This document shows positions 52,924 through 62,087 of a DNA stretch of 64,000 bases, in pieces; position 1 is the stretch's first letter, and each line of letters begins with the position of its first letter. The notes under the pieces are model-generated. The model had not been told where the DNA came from, searched no databases, and was given only the letters and a program-made list of their open reading frames with translations. The position numbers and the translations under genes are program-made. The DNA comes from Lentisphaerae bacterium GWF2_49_21 (GTDB lineage: Bacteria > Verrucomicrobiota > Lentisphaeria > Victivallales > GWF2-50-93), in contig MHBH01000066.1 in NCBI GenBank assembly GCA_001804805.1, forward strand, positions 1 to 64,000, read 5' to 3'.

Positions 52924-52955
52924 TAGAATGTATCCTGGCAGTTCAAGGAGGCGCA

Positions 52956-54059
52956 ATGAGACGCAGCAAATACATAGCTGTCGCGGAAAGATTGTCCAAG
53001 AGGATTCGCAATGGAGACTACCACATCCACGGAATCCCCGCTGAACGTGAACTGGCGCTAGATGTCGGCGTCAGCCACATGACCGCACGCAAGGCCCTCC
53101 GCAAACTCCTGGATGACGGACTCCTCTACCGTCTGCCGAACGGACGCCTGGACATCTGCGCAAATGGACACTCCGACAGAATCATCCAGACCCAGATCGC
53201 CCTGCTTGCTCCCGCCTTTGAATCCGGTGAGACAAGCGCCTGGAACATCGCTCTTTTCCAGTTGTCGGGAACCTATAACTTCTCTTCAAGGCTTGTCTAT
53301 TATACCCATTCCGATGATCCGATAATCAAAAATACCGTGGAAAGCTTCGACTGCACATTCATATTGCCCCCGGATCCAAGTGAATCCCTTGTACTGGAAC
53401 TCAAGAAGACCGGAAATCCTTTTTTCATCGTCAATAGCGACTGGACCCGCCTGGGAATCCCTTCAATAATGCTGTTCCCTCCCGTCTTCATCCGGAAACT
53501 TCTCGATCATCTTGCGTCGCTAGGCCATAAAAGGATCGACTGCATGAACGTCCAGCCGGGAATGACAGTGATACCTGACCGTATCGGACAGTGGAAAAAC
53601 TGGCTCGGGAAAAATGGTTTGAAAGGAAAGCTCTTCGATGATCCCGTCAGAACTTTCACGGATCCGCTTTCAGGCGCATATGATTTTGTCGATCGCCTGA
53701 TCAAGGAAGGGAAGTTCGACTCCAAGGCCTTGTTCTGCACCACCGCTCCGACCGCGTTCGGAGCTATGAGCGCTATGATAGATCATGGCATACGTCCGGG
53801 AACTGATGTCGCCGTCTGCACTTCCGACTCCGGCGGATTCTGCGAATATTACAAGCCAAGCCTTACTTCCATGGAGGCGATAGATCCTTCCCCCTATCTT
53901 GAAATATGCCTCAAATGGCTGCACGCCAGAAAACGCAGATGGACCGGCTCCCTTCTCATCCAGCCGGAAAACATCGATGTTGTCGTCCGACAGTCGACAG
54001 TCCCAGTCATAGACAAGTTAAAGTATCCGCAACGCACGCTGCGGAAGGAGGCCTTATGA
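52956..54059 (+). CDS. GntR-type HTH fused to LacI-type sugar-binding domain (regulator 2)
   Basis: The 367-aa regulator has an N-terminal GntR winged helix (about residues 1-70: [38 protein letters not shown]) and a LacI-like effector domain ([44 protein letters not shown]). It is only distantly related to regulators 1 and 3. AAGGAGG precedes the ATG. Its last codons overlap pseudopilin 5 by ATGA, repeating the regulator-pseudopilin arrangement seen at 49775. Confidence 0.9.
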   Translation: MRRSKYIAVAERLSKRIRNGDYHIHGIPAERELALDVGVSHMTARKALRKLLDDGLLYRLPNGRLDICANGHSDRIIQTQIALLAPAFESGETSAWNIALFQLSGTYNFSSRLVYYTHSDDPIIKNTVESFDCTFILPPDPSESLVLELKKTGNPFFIVNSDWTRLGIPSIMLFPPVFIRKLLDHLASLGHKRIDCMNVQPGMTVIPDRIGQWKNWLGKNGLKGKLFDDPVRTFTDPLSGAYDFVDRLIKEGKFDSKALFCTTAPTAFGAMSAMIDHGIRPGTDVAVCTSDSGGFCEYYKPSLTSMEAIDPSPYLEICLKWLHARKRRWTGSLLIQPENIDVVVRQSTVPVIDKLKYPQRTLRKEAL

Positions 54060-55081
54060 GACACAAAATTGCCAATTGCCAATTGCCGACGCGTCCCTCG
54101 AAGCCACATGGGCGAAGTGGGATTGCCGATTTGAAATTAGAAAATAAAATCGGAAATCGGAAATCCGCCGTCGCTAAGAAGCTATGTCGGACGCAGTCGG
54201 AAATCGGAAATAAATTCACTCTAATCGAGCTACTCGTGGCCGTGCCCCCCGTAGCTGCCCCGTGTCTGCGGGGAGCGACTGTGTCCCCCATAGCTCCTTG
54301 GCGACGGGGGAAGGGGAGAGCAATCTCAATCAGGTTCACACTGATTGAGTTGCTCGTGGTAATTGCGATCATCGCAATTCTCGCGGCCCTTCTCCTTCCT
54401 GCCCTGCAGCAGGCGAAGGAACAGGCCTACAGCGCCGTTTGCCTGGGCAACCAGAAACAGAACGGGGTCGCTTTCGCATGCTATGCCGTGGATTTCAATG
54501 GATGGACGACCGGCTCAAACATCTGGATAGGGCCTGCCTGGGGGGATTTTAAAAAGTGGTCTCAGCTGTTTCAGGGCTCAGGTTCACTGGACTATATCAG
54601 TTCCAGCAAGAGGGATGTCCTTTTCTGCCCCAAGAACAACCAAGGCCCCTACGCAGGCGGGAACTATGGTGTCTACGATGGAGATTCCAGCTGGGCGAAT
54701 CCTGCTTATCAGGATCGCAAATATCTTGTCTACGACCATGATTACTCATGGTACTATTATCCTTCTAAAATAAAACAGCCTGACAATTATTTCTGGCTCG
54801 GATGCACTTCCGCCGCAGGAATATGGAGGCAGGAGTTCTATACCGGCTGCCAGGGATTCCGTCCCGCCATGTTCTGGTCGGGAGGAAGCTGGGACCAGCA
54901 GGGGCTCTGGATGGCACACGGCGGCGTAAACGGCATCTTTGTCGACGGCCATGCGCAGACCTGCATGGGCGCCGATCTCCTTAACGTCGGAAACCACCGC
55001 AGAATAACAGATCCGGGTTCAGGACAGCCTGGAGGAATCCGGGCATGGAAAACTAAAAAAGGCGTTGCGGTGACCAATTGA
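54056..55081 (+). CDS. Pseudopilin 5 with duplicated FTLIELL motif and repeat-derived leader
   Basis: The start is ATG 54056 (GGAAGGAGG 5 nt upstream, overlapping the regulator stop), giving 341 aa. The leader of about 53 residues is unusually long; its DNA holds phrase repeats (aaatcggaaatcggaaat) and a palindrome (54164-54191). FTLIELL occurs twice, 40 codons apart, with a Pro/Arg-rich insert. The second copy continues into [23 protein letters not shown]. The C-terminus has the [14 protein letters not shown] hallmark. Confidence 0.88.
   Translation: MRHKIANCQLPTRPSKPHGRSGIADLKLENKIGNRKSAVAKKLCRTQSEIGNKFTLIELLVAVPPVAAPCLRGATVSPIAPWRRGKGRAISIRFTLIELLVVIAIIAILAALLLPALQQAKEQAYSAVCLGNQKQNGVAFACYAVDFNGWTTGSNIWIGPAWGDFKKWSQLFQGSGSLDYISSSKRDVLFCPKNNQGPYAGGNYGVYDGDSSWANPAYQDRKYLVYDHDYSWYYYPSKIKQPDNYFWLGCTSAAGIWRQEFYTGCQGFRPAMFWSGGSWDQQGLWMAHGGVNGIFVDGHAQTCMGADLLNVGNHRRITDPGSGQPGGIRAWKTKKGVAVTN
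54164..54191 (+). repeat. CCGCC-type palindrome in the pseudopilin 5 leader
   Basis: The word tccgccgtcgctaagaagct followed by atgtcgga is the inverted form of the intergenic copy at 52310 (cccgccatagctcttagcga). Confidence 0.65.
54215..54355 (+). repeat. Double in-frame palindromic insert in pseudopilin 5
   Basis: FTLIELL copies lie at 54215-54235 and 54335-54355, offset by 120 nt. The insert has two units: ccccccgtagctgccccgtg...cggggagcgact (54244-54280) and tcccccatagctccttggcg...acggggga (54283-54312). Confidence 0.75.
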
Positions 55082-55917
55082 ACCAGGCACAGCACAAAAT
55101 AAAATCCACATTGATGAATTTTTTCTTTTCGCTTCCGAAAAGAAAAAATTTATTTACACTGATAGAATTACTCGTCGTAATTGCGATCATCGCAATACTC
55201 GCCGCCCTGCTCCTGCCCGCCCTCCAGGCGGCAAAGGACAAGGCCAAGGCGATACTCTGTTTGAACAATATGAAGCAGTCGTCGCTGGCGATTTTCGGCT
55301 ATGCAATGGACAATGCTGATATTGCAAACGTAAAATATTTCATAGGTGGAACGGATTTTTTCTGGACGAGCTTCCTTACCGGCACATCCTCAATCCCGAA
55401 CGGCGAGAAATACACGACGCCACAGTCAATGTACTGTCCGGCCAACCAGTACTACGACGAAGACGTCACTTGGAACTGGAACAGCGGAGCCACCGGGCAG
55501 GTAGGCCATTCAAAATGCGGGACCCGCGGCGGCAACGGCGGTTTCGGCATTTATTATCCCGAGTACAACGCAGGCACCGAACTTCCTGCAAGGAATTTCA
55601 GCAGATGGTGGAAGTCGGAAAACAACGGATCATGGAACCGTCAGTACATCATAACAAAGTCGGTCGGCCTGCCTTCAAGTTCGATGCTGTTTGCAGATAC
55701 GGCCAGCCTTCCCGGAGGACATTCCCTCGCATATTTCCAGGCGATCGAATGGTCAAGATGGAGTACGGGGATCTACCTGCTTCACATGGGCAAGTCGGGA
55801 GTCGCATTCCTGGACGGACACGCCGAGGATCTCAACCAGTACGAGATGAGGAACGACACAAAGACGGCGGCAAAACGCTTCGTGTTGAAAAACAAGCAAA
55901 CAATAATTCTTCCATAG
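55078..55917 (+). CDS. Pseudopilin 6, no insert
   Basis: The protein has 279 aa from TTG 55078 (overlapping the previous stop) or 267 aa from ATG 55114; neither has a strong ribosome site, so coupling to pseudopilin 5 is likely. It has one FTLIELL motif preceded by [11 protein letters not shown], the standard [24 protein letters not shown] helix and a C-terminal [16 protein letters not shown] hallmark. It lacks the palindromic insert seen in its neighbour and so serves as an empty-site comparison. Confidence 0.88.
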   Translation: MNQAQHKIKSTLMNFFFSLPKRKNLFTLIELLVVIAIIAILAALLLPALQAAKDKAKAILCLNNMKQSSLAIFGYAMDNADIANVKYFIGGTDFFWTSFLTGTSSIPNGEKYTTPQSMYCPANQYYDEDVTWNWNSGATGQVGHSKCGTRGGNGGFGIYYPEYNAGTELPARNFSRWWKSENNGSWNRQYIITKSVGLPSSSMLFADTASLPGGHSLAYFQAIEWSRWSTGIYLLHMGKSGVAFLDGHAEDLNQYEMRNDTKTAAKRFVLKNKQTIILP

Positions 55918-55926
55918 GAGAAATTA

Positions 55927-56742
55927 ATGAAATCTGCCTTCTTTGATTTTTTCTTTCCGAAGCCGGAAAGAAAAAATATATTTACACTGATAGAGTTATT
56001 GGTAGTAATTGCGATCATCGCAATTCTTGTCGCGCTCCTGTTGCCGGCCCTGAGCATGGCGAAAGAGTCGGCGAAGCTGGTCACCTGCATGAGCAACAAG
56101 AAGCAGGTCGGCATATGCTTCGGACTGTACGCCACAGACCACGAGATGATCATCCCGAACAACAGCTACACTACCGCCGGCGGATGGAAGAACTACCGCT
56201 GGAGATTCTTCCACTGGAACGCCGGATACATGGACAACCTCTGGCCCACGATATGCCCCAAGTACAGATCCTCATACCAGAGGAACAATCTGGCCGACAT
56301 AAACGGGGAACGCGGATATGACGGAATGTACGCCTTTTCAATCGATAAATTCGCCATGAAGGAGGCCGACGCCACGATCCGGGAATCATGGGACGGCGGC
56401 ATATTCTCCGCCACTAGGATGGCGACTCTCTACAGGCCTGAAGCCATGATGGGAGTCTGCTGCCTCTCTTCGGAGAAAAACAACTGGGGGCCCTACCAGC
56501 AGTGCGGCGGAGCGGGTTTCGGCATTCACGACTACACCTACGGCGGAGGTGCGGCTACATATCCATGGCTTACGCATATCAACAAGGCCGCCTGCCTCTT
56601 CATGGACGCCCATGCGGAACCTGTCGACATGAACCGGATGACAAATGAGGTCGCCAACGGAACCACAAAGAGCGGTTCGGCCAACGGCATACGTCACTTC
56701 CTATATAACAATGAGACTCTCTCTACAGATTATTACCCGTAG
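55927..56742 (+). CDS. Pseudopilin 7, no insert
   Basis: The 271-aa protein has AGGAG 6 nt before the ATG. The leader [17 protein letters not shown] is followed by a single [16 protein letters not shown] motif and the mature domain, with [15 protein letters not shown] at the C-terminus (DA in place of DG). It is the last gene of the regulator 2 operon. Position -1 is Ile rather than Gly. Confidence 0.88.
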   Translation: MKSAFFDFFFPKPERKNIFTLIELLVVIAIIAILVALLLPALSMAKESAKLVTCMSNKKQVGICFGLYATDHEMIIPNNSYTTAGGWKNYRWRFFHWNAGYMDNLWPTICPKYRSSYQRNNLADINGERGYDGMYAFSIDKFAMKEADATIRESWDGGIFSATRMATLYRPEAMMGVCCLSSEKNNWGPYQQCGGAGFGIHDYTYGGGAATYPWLTHINKAACLFMDAHAEPVDMNRMTNEVANGTTKSGSANGIRHFLYNNETLSTDYYP

Positions 56743-56773
56743 CCTATTTTTTTTGAAATTGGAGATTTAAAAA

Positions 56774-56952
56774 GGAGCGCTGGCCTCCGGCCGGCAATTC
56801 TTTAAGAATGTGGTACAGGCGCGTGCCTTGGCGAAGTTTCGCAACGTAGCCAGGTCCCGCCCGTAATTGGAATTTGAAATAAGACAAGATGGGATACACA
56901 GGCAGGATGCCTGTGCTATATTTTTAAATTGCCGGCGGGACGCCGGCGCTCC
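56774..56952. repeat. GGAGCGCC-family unit split by other repeats
   Basis: The outer ends ggagcgctggcc and gccggcgctcc are those of the family. Between them lie a fragment of the GTAGGTACG type (tggtacaggcg) with gccttggcgaagtttcgcaa and cgtagccagg, and a hairpin acaggcaggatgcctgt. A further hairpin acagccgagacggctgt follows at 56967. The gap to 57067 holds no gene. Confidence 0.6.
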
Positions 56953-57067
56953 ATTATAAGAAATTACAGCCGAGACGGCTGTACCACTTTTCTATTGCCT
57001 TCCTCACCTGCATGGATATATTATCCTTGCAAAACAAAAGGTCTTCATCAACAAGCGATCTTATCCA

Positions 57068-57592
57068 ATGAAAGAGCGGGAATGCAAAGATACCCCTGCA
57101 AGTCGTAAGATCCCGGCCACGAAGTGCGCCGGGAATCCAGGTGTTCTCGCAAGGCACGCCAGCTCCCTGTGGAAAACTTTCGCTTCCCTTGGAACCAAGG
57201 AGAAGATATTCTGGGGGATTCTCGCCCTTGTCCTGCTTTCCTTCACTTTTCCCATTTGGAAACACACGCCATGCCTCTGGAAAAACATCACAGGCATTCC
57301 CTGTCCTGGATGCGGCATGACCAGAGCCTGCACCGCCGTGTTTCATCTCGACCTGCAAAGCGCCTTCCAGCACCATCCTCTCTTCCTCATCATTCCCTTT
57401 CTAGCCTACCTTTTTCTCTTTCCCGGAAGCTGGCTGGGGCGAAGGCTGGTTGCAAACAATCTTTTCTGGTGCATCATCGGCGGATTGTTCATAGGAGCCT
57501 ATGTCATCAGGATGATCGTCCTATTCCCCGACCATTCTCCGATGACCGGTCTTCATCCCTGCTTGATAGATCTGGTGAGAAATCTCTTCTGA
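57068..57592 (+). CDS. DUF2752-family membrane protein
   Basis: The 174-aa protein carries the DUF2752 hallmark GIPCPGCGMTRA (Cys-Pro-x-Cys-Gly) after a first membrane helix (about residues 46-62). Two more helices follow (about 103-120 and 135-155). The family is widespread and of unknown function. The ATG lacks a ribosome site; a later start is possible because the first 40 residues are not family-like. Confidence 0.85.
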   Translation: MKERECKDTPASRKIPATKCAGNPGVLARHASSLWKTFASLGTKEKIFWGILALVLLSFTFPIWKHTPCLWKNITGIPCPGCGMTRACTAVFHLDLQSAFQHHPLFLIIPFLAYLFLFPGSWLGRRLVANNLFWCIIGGLFIGAYVIRMIVLFPDHSPMTGLHPCLIDLVRNLF

Positions 57593-57644
57593 ACCAGCTT
57601 CATCAATAAAGGGAACCTCTAAAAGGCGTGAAATCCCGGATGGA

Positions 57645-57678
57645 CAAAAAAAAGGATCCCCTCCAGAAGGGGATCCTT
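57645..57678 (-). terminator. Terminator of the DUF4234-type gene
   Basis: An 11-bp stem (aaggatcccct with aggggatcctt, 5-nt loop) is followed on the minus strand by a run of seven T. It lies 24 nt beyond the stop. Confidence 0.85.
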
Positions 57679-57701
57679 GTAATAATCTCAAAAAAATCTC
57701 T

Positions 57702-57995
57702 TCAGATGCTGTTGAACTTGGACTGGACAACTGCCATGCCGATCGAGCCCAGCAGAAGAATCAACAGGAAAGCAACCGGGCCGGTCATAGCCTTGTTCGT
57801 CACCTTTTCCACGCCTTCGCAATACTTCCAGAGCCAGTAGATATTGATAAAAGGAAGGATCAGCAGCCAGGCTGTAGGGATGGCAGTTCCCTGTGCATTC
57901 ATCTCCTCCTTCGTCTTCACATACCACACAATGGCGTAAATTCCACAGGTGATCATGGGCAGGATAAATACCGCTATCGGACTTCTCTTCGTCAT
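57702..57995 (-). CDS. Small DUF4234-type membrane protein
   Basis: The 97-aa protein has three hydrophobic segments and starts SPIAVFILPMITCGIYAIVWYVKTKEEM, the usual DUF4234 opening, with PFINIYWLWKYCEGVE in the middle. Function is unknown. A G-rich ribosome site precedes the ATG, and a strong terminator follows. Confidence 0.8.
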   Translation of the reverse strand: MTKRSPIAVFILPMITCGIYAIVWYVKTKEEMNAQGTAIPTAWLLILPFINIYWLWKYCEGVEKVTNKAMTGPVAFLLILLLGSIGMAVVQSKFNSI

Positions 57996-58130
57996 TTCAA
58001 ACCCCCTTTGTTAATACTTTGTTCCATGACGGTCTAACCATCACTTTGATTAAAAAATCCTTCAATTCAAAAAGATAGCCGAATGGGACTATAAATCAAG
58101 CTTGCCAATCCATTCAACTTAAATCCAGAA

Positions 58131-59213
58131 TTATTTTTTCCTGGTCTTCTCGATGTCCGACGCCACTGCCGTGGACTCCCTCTTGATCAGCTCAGGAACG
58201 ATGTTGATGTGCTTCGCATCGGACTTGTCGCCGTTGAACCGGCTCCTGATGATCTCGAACGCATGCACCGCCCACTTGTCGATGTTCTTGTCGATCGTCG
58301 TCAGAGGCGGAGAGAAAAATGCGGACTCGGGAATATTGTCGCAGCCTATTATGCTGAACTGGGAAGGAACCGCAATTCCTTTCTCGCGCAGCAGCTTCTT
58401 GACACCGAGAGCCGAACCGTCGCTGATTATGAAAAGCCCCGTGAAGTCCAGCTTTCTGCCTTCTATCAGCACCTTCATCTTATCATAGGCCTTAACAGGC
58501 GCGCTCATGCCGAATTCGGTGCCGCAATCGATAAGATGCGCATCAATTCCGGAAAGCCTCGCCTGTTTCAGGAAACCGGTGATCCGGCTCTGGGCAGTAG
58601 GGGTCATGGGCTCAGGATTCATAACCGCGATCCTACGGTGGCCCAGGCTTACCAGATGGTTCGCCGCAATCGCCCCGCAGTATTCATCGTCGGTGCCGAC
58701 GGAATCAATGTTCACGACTTCAGTGTTCAGCTCCAGGACTACGACGGGTACTGCGAGCGACTTTATGAAAATGATGTCCTGCTTGTCAATTGGCATTTTT
58801 TTCGGCAGTATGACCGCCGCATCAAAAATCACACTCTTCAGGCATTCCCTCAGGCCTGACTCTTCGTGGACATAGATCACCCTTCCCATCAAATCCTCAT
58901 TCTCCGCCTGCCTTTTCAGGCACTCGGTAACCATTGCAGTATGCGAAGACGGATAATCAGGAACGACAATCACCACCTTCTTCCTCTTCTCAAGGGTAAG
59001 AATGTCCTCTCCTCCGGTCGTATACATCCCGTCACCGACAAATGAGACGATCAGCTTCTCCTCCTTGAGTTTCCTCAGGACGCGGTCAATGATGCACTGG
59101 CTGATGGAATACTTCCTCATCATCTCCCGGACGGTCAGTATCCTTGTCCTCGGAGGGAGTGATTCGACAAGCTCCTTGAGCTCCTTGTATAAATATTTTT
59201 CCTTCTTGGTCAT
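58131..59213 (-). CDS. GntR-type HTH fused to LacI-type sugar-binding domain (regulator 3)
   Basis: The protein has 360 aa from ATG 59213 (AGGAG 5 nt upstream; a TTG at 59249 is rejected). It is a close paralogue of regulator 1: same winged helix (TVREMMRKYSISQCIIDRVLRKLKEEKLIV), same [12 protein letters not shown] wing, and same sensor signatures ([39 protein letters not shown]). Differences concentrate in the sensor, suggesting a different sugar. It is divergent from the GH39-like gene at 59466 and probably represses it. Confidence 0.92.
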   Translation of the reverse strand: MTKKEKYLYKELKELVESLPPRTRILTVREMMRKYSISQCIIDRVLRKLKEEKLIVSFVGDGMYTTGGEDILTLEKRKKVVIVVPDYPSSHTAMVTECLKRQAENEDLMGRVIYVHEESGLRECLKSVIFDAAVILPKKMPIDKQDIIFIKSLAVPVVVLELNTEVVNIDSVGTDDEYCGAIAANHLVSLGHRRIAVMNPEPMTPTAQSRITGFLKQARLSGIDAHLIDCGTEFGMSAPVKAYDKMKVLIEGRKLDFTGLFIISDGSALGVKKLLREKGIAVPSQFSIIGCDNIPESAFFSPPLTTIDKNIDKWAVHAFEIIRSRFNGDKSDAKHINIVPELIKRESTAVASDIEKTRKK

Positions 59214-59245
59214 AATGGCTCCTGTATTTTTCCCGGTATTTCTCA

Positions 59246-59274
59246 ACAATAAAATAGAAACAATATTTTGTCAA
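59246..59274 (-). promoter_or_regulatory. Promoter of regulator 3
   Basis: On the minus strand TTGACA (59269-59274), a 17-bp spacer and TATTGT (59246-59251) lie 33 nt before the ATG. Confidence 0.55.
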
Positions 59275-59386
59275 GGCTGTTTGCTATATTTATTGTATCT
59301 TGGCCCAACACTATCTTATTTGATACCATATGCTTATATTTTTTTCATTTCATGAAAAAAATATTATGCATTTTCCGGTTCCCAGC

Positions 59387-59424
59387 TTGACTATGATACA
59401 ATAAACGATACAATAGTTATTGTA
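59387..59424 (+). promoter_or_regulatory. Promoter and operator of the GH39-like operon
   Basis: TTGACT (59387-59392) and TACAAT (59409-59414) are spaced 16 bp. The -10 is the left arm of a perfect 16-nt palindrome TACAATAGTTATTGTA (59409-59424). The word gatacaata occurs twice (59395 and 59407). A LacI-type dimer bound here would cover the -10 and the start point. Confidence 0.6.
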
Positions 59425-59465
59425 GTGTTTTATTTGTATTGATTAGTCCGCATTTCGGAGGAAAT

Positions 59466-60902
59466 ATGAATCATAAACTGCGTGGACTCGGAATCTGCAC
59501 CCATTTTGGACGGCGCAGCAAGGGCTGGAAGGCTGAACATCTCGTCCCTCTCGCAAAGGAGATGGGAGCATCCCTCGTCCGCGACGAGATCGAATGGCAC
59601 GGTGTTGAAAAGGAAAAAGGGAAATATGCCATCTCGGCGGAAAACCATGACTGGTTGAAACGGGTGTCCGCCGCCGGCCTGGGGATAAATTTTGTGCTCC
59701 TCTACGGAAACAGCATCTACGAGAATCCCCTCGATCCAAAAGCGTTTGCGAATTTCGCAAAATTCATGGCAAAGGAACTGGCCGGAAAATACAATATCGT
59801 GTCCTTCGAGCTCTGGAACGAACCTACAAACTTCCAGTTCCTGAAACATTACGGAGGCCCGTGGAGCGGAATAGAACCATGCCTCTGGCTTGAAAAATTC
59901 GCGGAGCTTGTCGAGTTGACAGCTGCCACGCTTAAAAAGGAAGTTCCCCGGATGCCGCTGATCGTCGCCCCAGGAGATCCTCAGTTTTTCCACATGGCGA
60001 TGCGTCATCCCGAATCCCTGAAGGACATCGACGCATATGCTTCACACCCCTACCCCAGCCGTTTCCCTCCGGAAACCGTACCCTGGGGCGGAGCACAGAT
60101 ACATGGGCGCGACGGCATATCCGTCGCCGACGACGACCACAGCTATATGTCACTCTGGCGCTGCGCCAGGGAACATTGCAGGAAACATCTCGGACGCGAA
60201 CTTGCCATGCATGCCACCGAATGGGGCTACTCCACATACGACCATCACCGCAAAGGGCATAACATGGCGGGATATTCCGAAGAGGCCCAGGCGGCATATA
60301 TCGCAAGAGGAGTGATCCTCTCCTTCGCGGCAGGACTCGAATCGATATGCCTCTACGACTTCATGGACGACGGCCTGGACCGCTATGAGCTCGAAGATAA
60401 TTTCGGAATGGTCAGGCACGAGGAGAGGCATTATGAGCACAAGCCCTCATGGTTCATCCTCCGCCGCCTCTCGGAAATCCTTTCCCCGGGCTGGGAACAT
60501 ATCAAGACCTCTCCGGCAAGGCTGGCTGCCGATATAAATCCCCTTCCATTCAACAATGATCTCTGGCAGCACCCAGTTACGGAACCCTACCTTCTTATCA
60601 ATTCTCCGCAGTGTTTCTGGTTTAAAGTTGGAAAAGACGTGGTATCTTTTGTATGGAAAGGTGGCCGTATTAGCGGCGAATACAGGGATCCGTGCGGATC
60701 GATCGAATGGGAAGATGCGCCTGAGTTCAGACGCATCGAGATGACAGATCTGTCCACCGGCAAGCCCCTGCCCGCCAATCCGGTCATTGAAAACAAAAAG
60801 CTGATCCTGCCGGACGTTCCAGTAGGCGGATCTCCGGTAGCGGTCCGTTGGATGCCTTCGGACCCGGGATCGCTTTTTACAAAACTGTGCAGAGCCACAT
60901 AA
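59466..60902 (+). CDS. Cytosolic glycoside hydrolase (GH39/GH5-like)
   Basis: The 478-aa protein starts at ATG 59466 (GGAGG 4 nt upstream) and has no signal peptide. It is a TIM-barrel hydrolase with acid/base candidate Glu119 (SFELWNEPTNF) and nucleophile candidate Glu252 (HATEWGYS), followed by a small beta-sandwich at the C-terminus. It probably trims oligosaccharides after uptake. It is the first gene of the operon divergent from regulator 3, followed by an FHA protein, a secreted protein and a GH38-like protein. Confidence 0.82.
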   Translation: MNHKLRGLGICTHFGRRSKGWKAEHLVPLAKEMGASLVRDEIEWHGVEKEKGKYAISAENHDWLKRVSAAGLGINFVLLYGNSIYENPLDPKAFANFAKFMAKELAGKYNIVSFELWNEPTNFQFLKHYGGPWSGIEPCLWLEKFAELVELTAATLKKEVPRMPLIVAPGDPQFFHMAMRHPESLKDIDAYASHPYPSRFPPETVPWGGAQIHGRDGISVADDDHSYMSLWRCAREHCRKHLGRELAMHATEWGYSTYDHHRKGHNMAGYSEEAQAAYIARGVILSFAAGLESICLYDFMDDGLDRYELEDNFGMVRHEERHYEHKPSWFILRRLSEILSPGWEHIKTSPARLAADINPLPFNNDLWQHPVTEPYLLINSPQCFWFKVGKDVVSFVWKGGRISGEYRDPCGSIEWEDAPEFRRIEMTDLSTGKPLPANPVIENKKLILPDVPVGGSPVAVRWMPSDPGSLFTKLCRAT

Positions 60903-60918
60903 CAATCGGGGGTTGACA

Positions 60919-62067
60919 ATGACTAGCCAGAAGAAAGTTTCAGATGCGACCGTATCCTACATACCGGAAGGTCATCAGGCCGCAGGCGGGAAAAAAATAA
61001 GGAGCGCCAGCGCGACAGGCGGCTACCAGCCTGTTGATTTTACGTATACCGAACACTATCCCGGCGCCGGAACATTCATCAAGTCCCAGGGCGAATTTTC
61101 CGAACAGCTTTACATCTACAGGCAGGGCTGGACAAAATGGACTTCGTCCATCTTCACTCCCGGCAAGACAACGATAAGGATAGGGTCCGTCAAGGAGAAA
61201 AACGACATCCTCATAGAGGACGACGGCGACGTGGATGGAATACACACCTCGATAGTCTATCTCGGCCATACGATCTTCATCATTGAAAGAGGTGCCAGGA
61301 ACATCACCTTCGTCAACGGTGTGAAGACTCCGAACGCCATGCTCGACGACAAGAATCCGATTCTCCTGACTGTCGGCAAGACCACTTTCATAATCAGGCC
61401 CAAGAGGAGCATTCCCGCCAAAGGTCAGCCAAGAGGAGAATTTTTCACCCTCAAGTCCCCGAAAAGCGAACAGCAGGCGGATTTCAGGAGGTTCAACCTG
61501 CTGGGTTCGCATTCCGTATGCGACCTGAAGTTCGAAGGTCCGGAATTCGCCGGAATGATCATGCCATACGGGAAAAACCTCTACTTGATTCCCCTGGCGG
61601 ACATTACATACAACGGAAGCGCCTTGCAGGCGCTCCAGCCTGTAGAACTCGTTTCAGGCCATATCATAAACACACTGGAGGCCTCTGTCGTGATCCCCGA
61701 TGGCCTGACAGGCGGAGATGTTTTTGATTTCCAGGCCCAGGCCCCTTCAAGCCTGAAGTTCACAGAGATCCTCGCATCCGAGGAGATCGGCTCGATCAAG
61801 ATGAAACTCCCGCCCGCCGGGGCCACTTTCATCATAAGCAGGAAGAAGGCAAACGAATACTTCTACATAAAAAGCGAATTCATTTCCAGGGAGCATGCAC
61901 AGGTGATCGTTTATGACAGATCCATCATCGTCGAAGATCTCAAAAGCAAGAACGGATCCTATGTCAATGGCGAGAAGATAAACAGGAAAGTAATATGGCC
62001 GGGGGATTTCCTGAGCGTCGGAGACAAGACGTTCCTGGTGGGGTACTCCGTCAAAAATCAAAATTAA
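60919..62067 (+). CDS. Protein with three FHA-like domains
   Basis: The 382-aa cytosolic protein starts at ATG 60919 (GGGGG 6 nt upstream). The C-terminal FHA domain (about residues 305-380) is canonical: FIISR, SREHAQVIV, KSKNGSYVNGEKI. Two degenerate copies precede it: about 80-165 (TIRIGSVKEKNDILI, HTSIVYL, NITFVNGVKT) and about 180-270 (LGSHSVCDLKFEG, ITYNGSALQ). Phosphothreonine binding is likely only for the last. It lies inside a glycoside-hydrolase operon, linking it to Ser/Thr phosphorylation signals. Confidence 0.82.
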   Translation: MTSQKKVSDATVSYIPEGHQAAGGKKIRSASATGGYQPVDFTYTEHYPGAGTFIKSQGEFSEQLYIYRQGWTKWTSSIFTPGKTTIRIGSVKEKNDILIEDDGDVDGIHTSIVYLGHTIFIIERGARNITFVNGVKTPNAMLDDKNPILLTVGKTTFIIRPKRSIPAKGQPRGEFFTLKSPKSEQQADFRRFNLLGSHSVCDLKFEGPEFAGMIMPYGKNLYLIPLADITYNGSALQALQPVELVSGHIINTLEASVVIPDGLTGGDVFDFQAQAPSSLKFTEILASEEIGSIKMKLPPAGATFIISRKKANEYFYIKSEFISREHAQVIVYDRSIIVEDLKSKNGSYVNGEKINRKVIWPGDFLSVGDKTFLVGYSVKNQN

Positions 62068-62087
62068 AAAAGGGGAAGAAGGTAATA

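Larger units (their letters stand above)
52081..52955. other. Gene-free stretch with repeats before regulator 2
   Basis: The first half holds an inverted-repeat element (52234-52437) and, within it, a CCCGCCATAGCT palindrome. The second half (52580-52950) is very A/T-rich and ends in the promoter of regulator 2. Frames on both strands lack ribosome sites and recognisable proteins. Confidence 0.5.

Noticed and set aside
53906-54055. Upstream extension of pseudopilin 5 into regulator 2
   Set aside because: The frame lies wholly within the regulator gene. The ATG at 54056 has a strong ribosome site and overlaps the regulator stop.
48924-56742. A type IV pilus or T2SS assembly operon
   Set aside because: Only pseudopilins are present; no secretin, ATPase, platform protein or prepilin peptidase is encoded in the window.
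61995-62087. Upstream extension of the secreted protein into the FHA gene
   Set aside because: The signal peptide begins at ATG 62088 with its own ribosome site, and the extension is the FHA gene in another frame.
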